Shown here: one piece after another, positions 13,070-16,096 of the stretch | Position numbering within the stretch: position 1 is the first letter of the stretch | How the letters are laid out: the number at the start of each line of letters is the position of its first letter | NCBI GenBank assembly: GCA_964636885.1 | Contig: CAZWVA010000059.1 | Coordinates: 1 to 16,096 of the forward strand | Direction of reading: 5' to 3' | DNA from: CAZWVA01 sp964636885 | Lineage (GTDB): Bacteria > Desulfobacterota_D > UBA1144 > Nemesobacterales > CSP1-2 | DNA length: 16,096 bases | The notes under the pieces: model-generated | Databases searched by the model: none | What the model saw: the letters and a program-made list of their open reading frames with translations, nothing else | Told to the model about the DNA's origin: nothing | Program-made: the position numbers and the translations under genes

Positions 13070-15202
13070 TTGATATTAGAGAGGCTATCTTATATCAAAA
13101 CGTTTAGCCATAGTACCCGTAAAATCATAGCCCTTACCGCCTCCTCTTTTGCGGTATCCCTTATGGTGTTTCTATCGGGCATCTTAGGGGTATTTGAGCT
13201 TAAAGCCTACGACCGGTTTTCCAGATACCTTAACCCTAAGGAAGCCCCGGGCAACATAGTAATTGTCCGAGTAGACCAGGAGAGCATCGACGAACTCAGT
13301 AAAGAGGGCATCACGTGGCCCTGGCCGAGGCAGATATATGCCCCGATAGTGGAATACCTCTCTCAAGCAGACGCCGTATTCATGGATATACTCTTCACGG
13401 AACCCTCCTCTTACGGGGAGGAGGACGATGCGGTGTTTGGAGAGGCGATTCGTAGGGCCTCAAACGTTTATCTTCCCCTTTTTCTCTCGCTGAAAGAGGG
13501 GGATATGTCTCCTGAAGAGGAGGGCTTTATTAGACGCATAGCGATAAAAGACCGGATACCCACGTCCTCGACCTTTAATTCCGCTGTTATGCCAGTTAAA
13601 GCCTTGAGGAATTCTATAGAGGGAGCCGGAAACGTCACGATCTCTCCCGATGAGGATGGGGTTTATAGAAGGGTACCGCTTCTCTTCGGGTTTAGAGGGT
13701 ACGTCATTCCGAATTTCGTACTTAGCTACCTCGTAAAAAAGGGTATAGCCGAGATAAAAGGGAACTCCATATACGTTAAAGGTGCCAAGATACCACTCAC
13801 GGACGGGAAACTCATGCTTAGGTACTATAGAAAAGAGAGCCCGTTTAGGGTATTTTCGGTGCACCAGATACTAAAGTCCTACCTTGATAATAGTAGCGGC
13901 TCTGTCGAACCATCTATTAAGAGGGGTTTCTTTAGAGGTAAGGTCGTATTTATAGGTCTTACGGCTGCCGGTCTATACGACTTAAAGCCGACATCCATCT
14001 CCTCCGTATCCACGGGTGTCCTCATCCATGCAACGACACTGGATAACATCATGAAAGGGGATTTTATCAGGCCGTTAAACGGGGTTTTCGTGATCTTTTT
14101 CATGTTGGTCATATGTCTCTCTATAAGCTTCTCCGTTATAAGGAGTCATTCTCTCCTTAAAAACCTCTCCCTGTTTCTCGTATTCCTCTCTTTAGTGCTT
14201 TTAATCACCGCTTCACTATTTAAAGCAGGTTTGTACATGAGTGTAATCCCCCCTGCCGCATCCCTGATCGTGGGTTTCATGGTTTCGGTTGCCTACAGCT
14301 ATGCCACCGAGGGAAGGCAGAGGCTTTTCCTTAGAGCCACCTTTTCTCAATATATGGACAAGAGAATAGCGAACTACCTGATAGAGAATCCATCTTTGAT
14401 AAGACCAGGAGGACAGATAAGACGCGTTACCGTGTTCTTTGTCGATCTTGCCGGTTTTACCTCCTTTGCTGAAGCCACATCTGCCGAAAGGGTTGCCTAT
14501 GTACTCCACAGGGTTTTGAATTCCCTAACCGAGGTCTTGATACTCAATCAAGGGGTGATAGACAAATACATCGGGGATTCTATAATGGCGTTCTGGGGCG
14601 CTCCATTTGACACGGACAGGGACGAGATAAACGCCTGTCGCTCGGCCATCCAGTGTATTGAGGCCCTTCATGAGATCAATAAAGAATTTAGTGGAGAGGG
14701 ATTCTCTGGACTAAAGGCAAGGATAGGGATACATTCGGGTGAGGCCATAGTGGGTAACATAGGGAGCGACAGGCTCTTTCATTATACGGTTATCGGTGAC
14801 ACGGTGAACCTCGCCTCGAGGCTTGAATCCGTAAATAAGTTCTTTGGAACGAGCATCATACTAAGTGAAGACACGCTTAAGGAAACGGGTGAAACCTTTT
14901 ATACAAGGGATCTGGGCTCTATAGCGGTAAAGGGAAAGACACTTCCCGTACGTATTTTTGAGCTAATATGCGAAAGGGAAAGGATCGAACCCGATAGAGC
15001 CAGGCTCCTTAGACTGTTTCATGAGGCGATGGCATTCTATAGGGAGAATAGATGGTCTGAAGCCGCTCGGATATTCGACGAGGTGCTAAGTGAGTATCCC
15101 GATGACGGGCCTTCGGCGTTTTACAGGAGTAGATGCGAGTACATAATATCGAATCCCCACTTGACAGACGATTGGAATGTTATAAAGTTTACAGAAAAAT
15201 AA
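13070..15202 (+). CDS. CHASE2-domain adenylate cyclase
   Basis: A 710-residue membrane sensor. After a first membrane helix (about 23-43) comes a CHASE2 domain (about 45-335, with KAYDRF, VRVDQESIDEL, WPWPRQIYA, DILFTEP and KVVFIG). Three closing helices follow at about 337-356, 364-384 and 390-410. A class III cyclase domain (about 450-635) follows: metal-binding Asp459 (FFVDLAGFTSF) and Asp503 (IGDSIMAFWG), adenine-selecting Lys499 (DKYIGD) and Asp577 (VIGDTVNLASR), and transition-state Asn580 and Arg584. All catalytic residues are present and the selectivity pair indicates cAMP. The last 70 residues look TPR-like. The chosen TTG start (13070) lacks a strong ribosome site and precedes the first helix directly. 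It lies 20 nt after the second secreted protein, which it may sense indirectly through CHASE2. Confidence 0.9.
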   Translation: MILERLSYIKTFSHSTRKIIALTASSFAVSLMVFLSGILGVFELKAYDRFSRYLNPKEAPGNIVIVRVDQESIDELSKEGITWPWPRQIYAPIVEYLSQADAVFMDILFTEPSSYGEEDDAVFGEAIRRASNVYLPLFLSLKEGDMSPEEEGFIRRIAIKDRIPTSSTFNSAVMPVKALRNSIEGAGNVTISPDEDGVYRRVPLLFGFRGYVIPNFVLSYLVKKGIAEIKGNSIYVKGAKIPLTDGKLMLRYYRKESPFRVFSVHQILKSYLDNSSGSVEPSIKRGFFRGKVVFIGLTAAGLYDLKPTSISSVSTGVLIHATTLDNIMKGDFIRPLNGVFVIFFMLVICLSISFSVIRSHSLLKNLSLFLVFLSLVLLITASLFKAGLYMSVIPPAASLIVGFMVSVAYSYATEGRQRLFLRATFSQYMDKRIANYLIENPSLIRPGGQIRRVTVFFVDLAGFTSFAEATSAERVAYVLHRVLNSLTEVLILNQGVIDKYIGDSIMAFWGAPFDTDRDEINACRSAIQCIEALHEINKEFSGEGFSGLKARIGIHSGEAIVGNIGSDRLFHYTVIGDTVNLASRLESVNKFFGTSIILSEDTLKETGETFYTRDLGSIAVKGKTLPVRIFELICERERIEPDRARLLRLFHEAMAFYRENRWSEAARIFDEVLSEYPDDGPSAFYRSRCEYIISNPHLTDDWNVIKFTEK

Positions 15203-15204
15203 AT

Positions 15205-15666
15205 ATGAAACCATTATTCGTCTCTCTTTTCATCCTTCTTTTCCACTCGGTTTCTCTACATGCAGAGACGGCAACGGTTATCACAAAGCAGAATTCCATA
15301 AGGGCATCTTGCAGGTTCTTCTCACCTGTTAAGGCAGCGGTTCATTATAACGACGTGCTTGATATCATATCCCAGCAGGGTGACTGGTATCAGGTCGGGT
15401 TTGGGAAGGTCCAAGGGTGCATTCATAAGAGCGCGATCCAGAAGAGGTCCCTTTCCCTTTCTAAACTCGCCGGATCCGGGGGACAGGCCACATCGACCGA
15501 GGAGGTTGCCCTTGCAGGAAAGGGATTCAATCCCCAGGTTGAGGCGGCGTATAAAAGCAAGAATCCCGGGCTTAATTTCTCAGGGGTTGATAGGGTTGAG
15601 GGCCTTAGGGTCTCTGAAAGCGAACTCAGGGCTTTTATTCAAGGCGGAAAACTGAATCTCCCATGA
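15205..15666 (+). CDS. Secreted bacterial SH3 (SH3b) protein
   Basis: A 153-residue exported protein. The start is ATG 15205, giving a clean signal peptide (MKPLFVSLFI, cleavage after LHA at about residue 20). An in-frame ATG at 15133 would overlap the cyclase and bury the signal. An SH3b domain spans about 22-80 (VITKQNSIRAS, VLDIISQQGDWYQV, GKVQGCIHKSAI), with Cys36 and Cys72 able to pair. SH3b domains commonly bind peptidoglycan or other envelope ligands. The C-terminal part (EVALAGKGFNPQVE, then a helix to GGKLNLP) is a conserved-looking extension, recalled from proteins encoded next to M48 peptidases. It lies 2 nt after the cyclase stop and its TGA overlaps the ATG of the peptidase gene (15663-15666). 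No ribosome site is evident, so coupling is expected. Confidence 0.8.
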   Translation: MKPLFVSLFILLFHSVSLHAETATVITKQNSIRASCRFFSPVKAAVHYNDVLDIISQQGDWYQVGFGKVQGCIHKSAIQKRSLSLSKLAGSGGQATSTEEVALAGKGFNPQVEAAYKSKNPGLNFSGVDRVEGLRVSESELRAFIQGGKLNLP

Positions 15667-16096
15667 AAAGGCTTCTATCTTTAAATCTAATCGTCTTCTT
15701 TTTAATAACCGGTTGTTCCGGGGTCGATCTGTCGAGTGTGGGGAGCGTGGTGCAAAAGACCTTTGAAGCCTCAAGACCGCTCTCTGACGAGGAAGAGTAT
15801 TACGTGGGCCGTGCTGTGGCGGCACGGATCCTCTCGTCCTACCCTCTTATGGAAGACGGGAAGCTTACGAAATACGTTAATCTCGTTGGTAAGACCGTTG
15901 CCCTTAGCTCGGATAAGCCCTTTACCTACGGTGGCTATCACTTCGCGGTGCTCGATTCGGATGAGATAAACGCCTTTGCCTGTCCGGGTGGAATCGTATT
16001 CATAACAAGGGGTATGGTACATGCCGTTCAGAATGAGGATGAACTTGCCGCGGTTCTCGCACACGAGGTGGCACACATAAACCATCGTGACGGGAT
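15663..16096 (+). CDS. M48-family metallopeptidase lipoprotein (3' partial)
   Basis: An open frame runs from ATG 15663 to the window end (144 residues seen). It begins with a lipoprotein signal, with lipobox LITGC (Cys18) and no Asp at +2, which suggests transport onward to the outer membrane. The zinc motif HEVAH is at 134-138 (His134, Glu135, His138), preceded by AFACPGGIVFITRGM and NEDELAAVLA, the hallmark of BepA/LoiP-like M48 peptidases. The third zinc ligand lies beyond the window. These enzymes degrade or help fold envelope proteins. It overlaps the SH3b gene by ATGA and closes the visible part of the CHASE2 operon. Confidence 0.9.
   Translation, partial: MKRLLSLNLIVFFLITGCSGVDLSSVGSVVQKTFEASRPLSDEEEYYVGRAVAARILSSYPLMEDGKLTKYVNLVGKTVALSSDKPFTYGGYHFAVLDSDEINAFACPGGIVFITRGMVHAVQNEDELAAVLAHEVAHINHRDG

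Noticed and set aside
14216..14509. 97-residue minus-strand frame inside the cyclase gene
   Set aside because: Opposite a conserved CHASE2/cyclase coding region, with no motif or start signal.
15133..15204. Longer N terminus for the SH3b protein from ATG 15133
   Set aside because: It would lie inside the cyclase gene and place 24 charged residues before a clear signal peptide.

Overview
The window looks like a draft (probably metagenome-derived) scaffold from a free-living, respiring, Gram-negative-type bacterium. The evidence is complex I (NuoM), several Sec-signal proteins, a lipoprotein signal on an M48 peptidase, AGG-rich arginine codons, densely packed genes with repeated 4-nt ATGA/GTGA overlaps, and one 71-nt run of N. 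Only the broad grouping is supported. A deep-branching or uncultivated Desulfobacterota- or Dadabacteria-like lineage is a guess.

Layout. (1) 1-1018 (+): 3' part of a large secreted calcium-binding protein (NHL, then thrombospondin type-3 repeats, then RTX nonapeptide repeats). (2) 1019-2787 (+): a solitary nuoM behind its own candidate promoter, which is surrounded by three copies of TAACCGTT. (3) 8329-2686 (-): a three-gene, translationally coupled operon. It encodes a DUF4175-like membrane/coiled-coil protein, a secreted HExxH metallopeptidase with TPRs, and a MoxR AAA+ ATPase. The end of moxR overlaps the end of nuoM by 102 bp, tail to tail. (4) 8374-11275 (+), divergent from (3): a pterin operon with two tandem 6-pyruvoyl-tetrahydropterin synthases, folE, a short-chain dehydrogenase (crossed by the N gap), and then a sulfite-oxidase-fold molybdenum enzyme. 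(5) 11276-11706: AT-rich intergenic DNA with a start-less open frame, a 12-bp palindrome, a consensus sigma-70-type promoter and a roughly 120-nt leader holding a 32-codon ORF. (6) 11707-16096 (+): a signalling or envelope operon with two tandem paralogous secreted concanavalin-like proteins, a CHASE2 adenylate cyclase, a secreted SH3b protein and an M48 lipoprotein peptidase cut by the window end.

How the genes work together. The folE-PTPS-PTPS-SDR set contains the enzyme classes needed to turn GTP into a tetrahydrobiopterin-type cofactor (FolE to dihydroneopterin triphosphate, PTPS to 6-pyruvoyl-tetrahydropterin, SDR to the reduced product). The CHASE2 cyclase operon pairs extracytoplasmic proteins with a cAMP-producing membrane sensor. 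The MoxR module resembles MoxR/DUF4175 envelope-maintenance loci but lacks the usual DUF58 and von Willebrand A partners here. Nothing in the window is a CRISPR array, tRNA, rRNA or recognisable insertion sequence.
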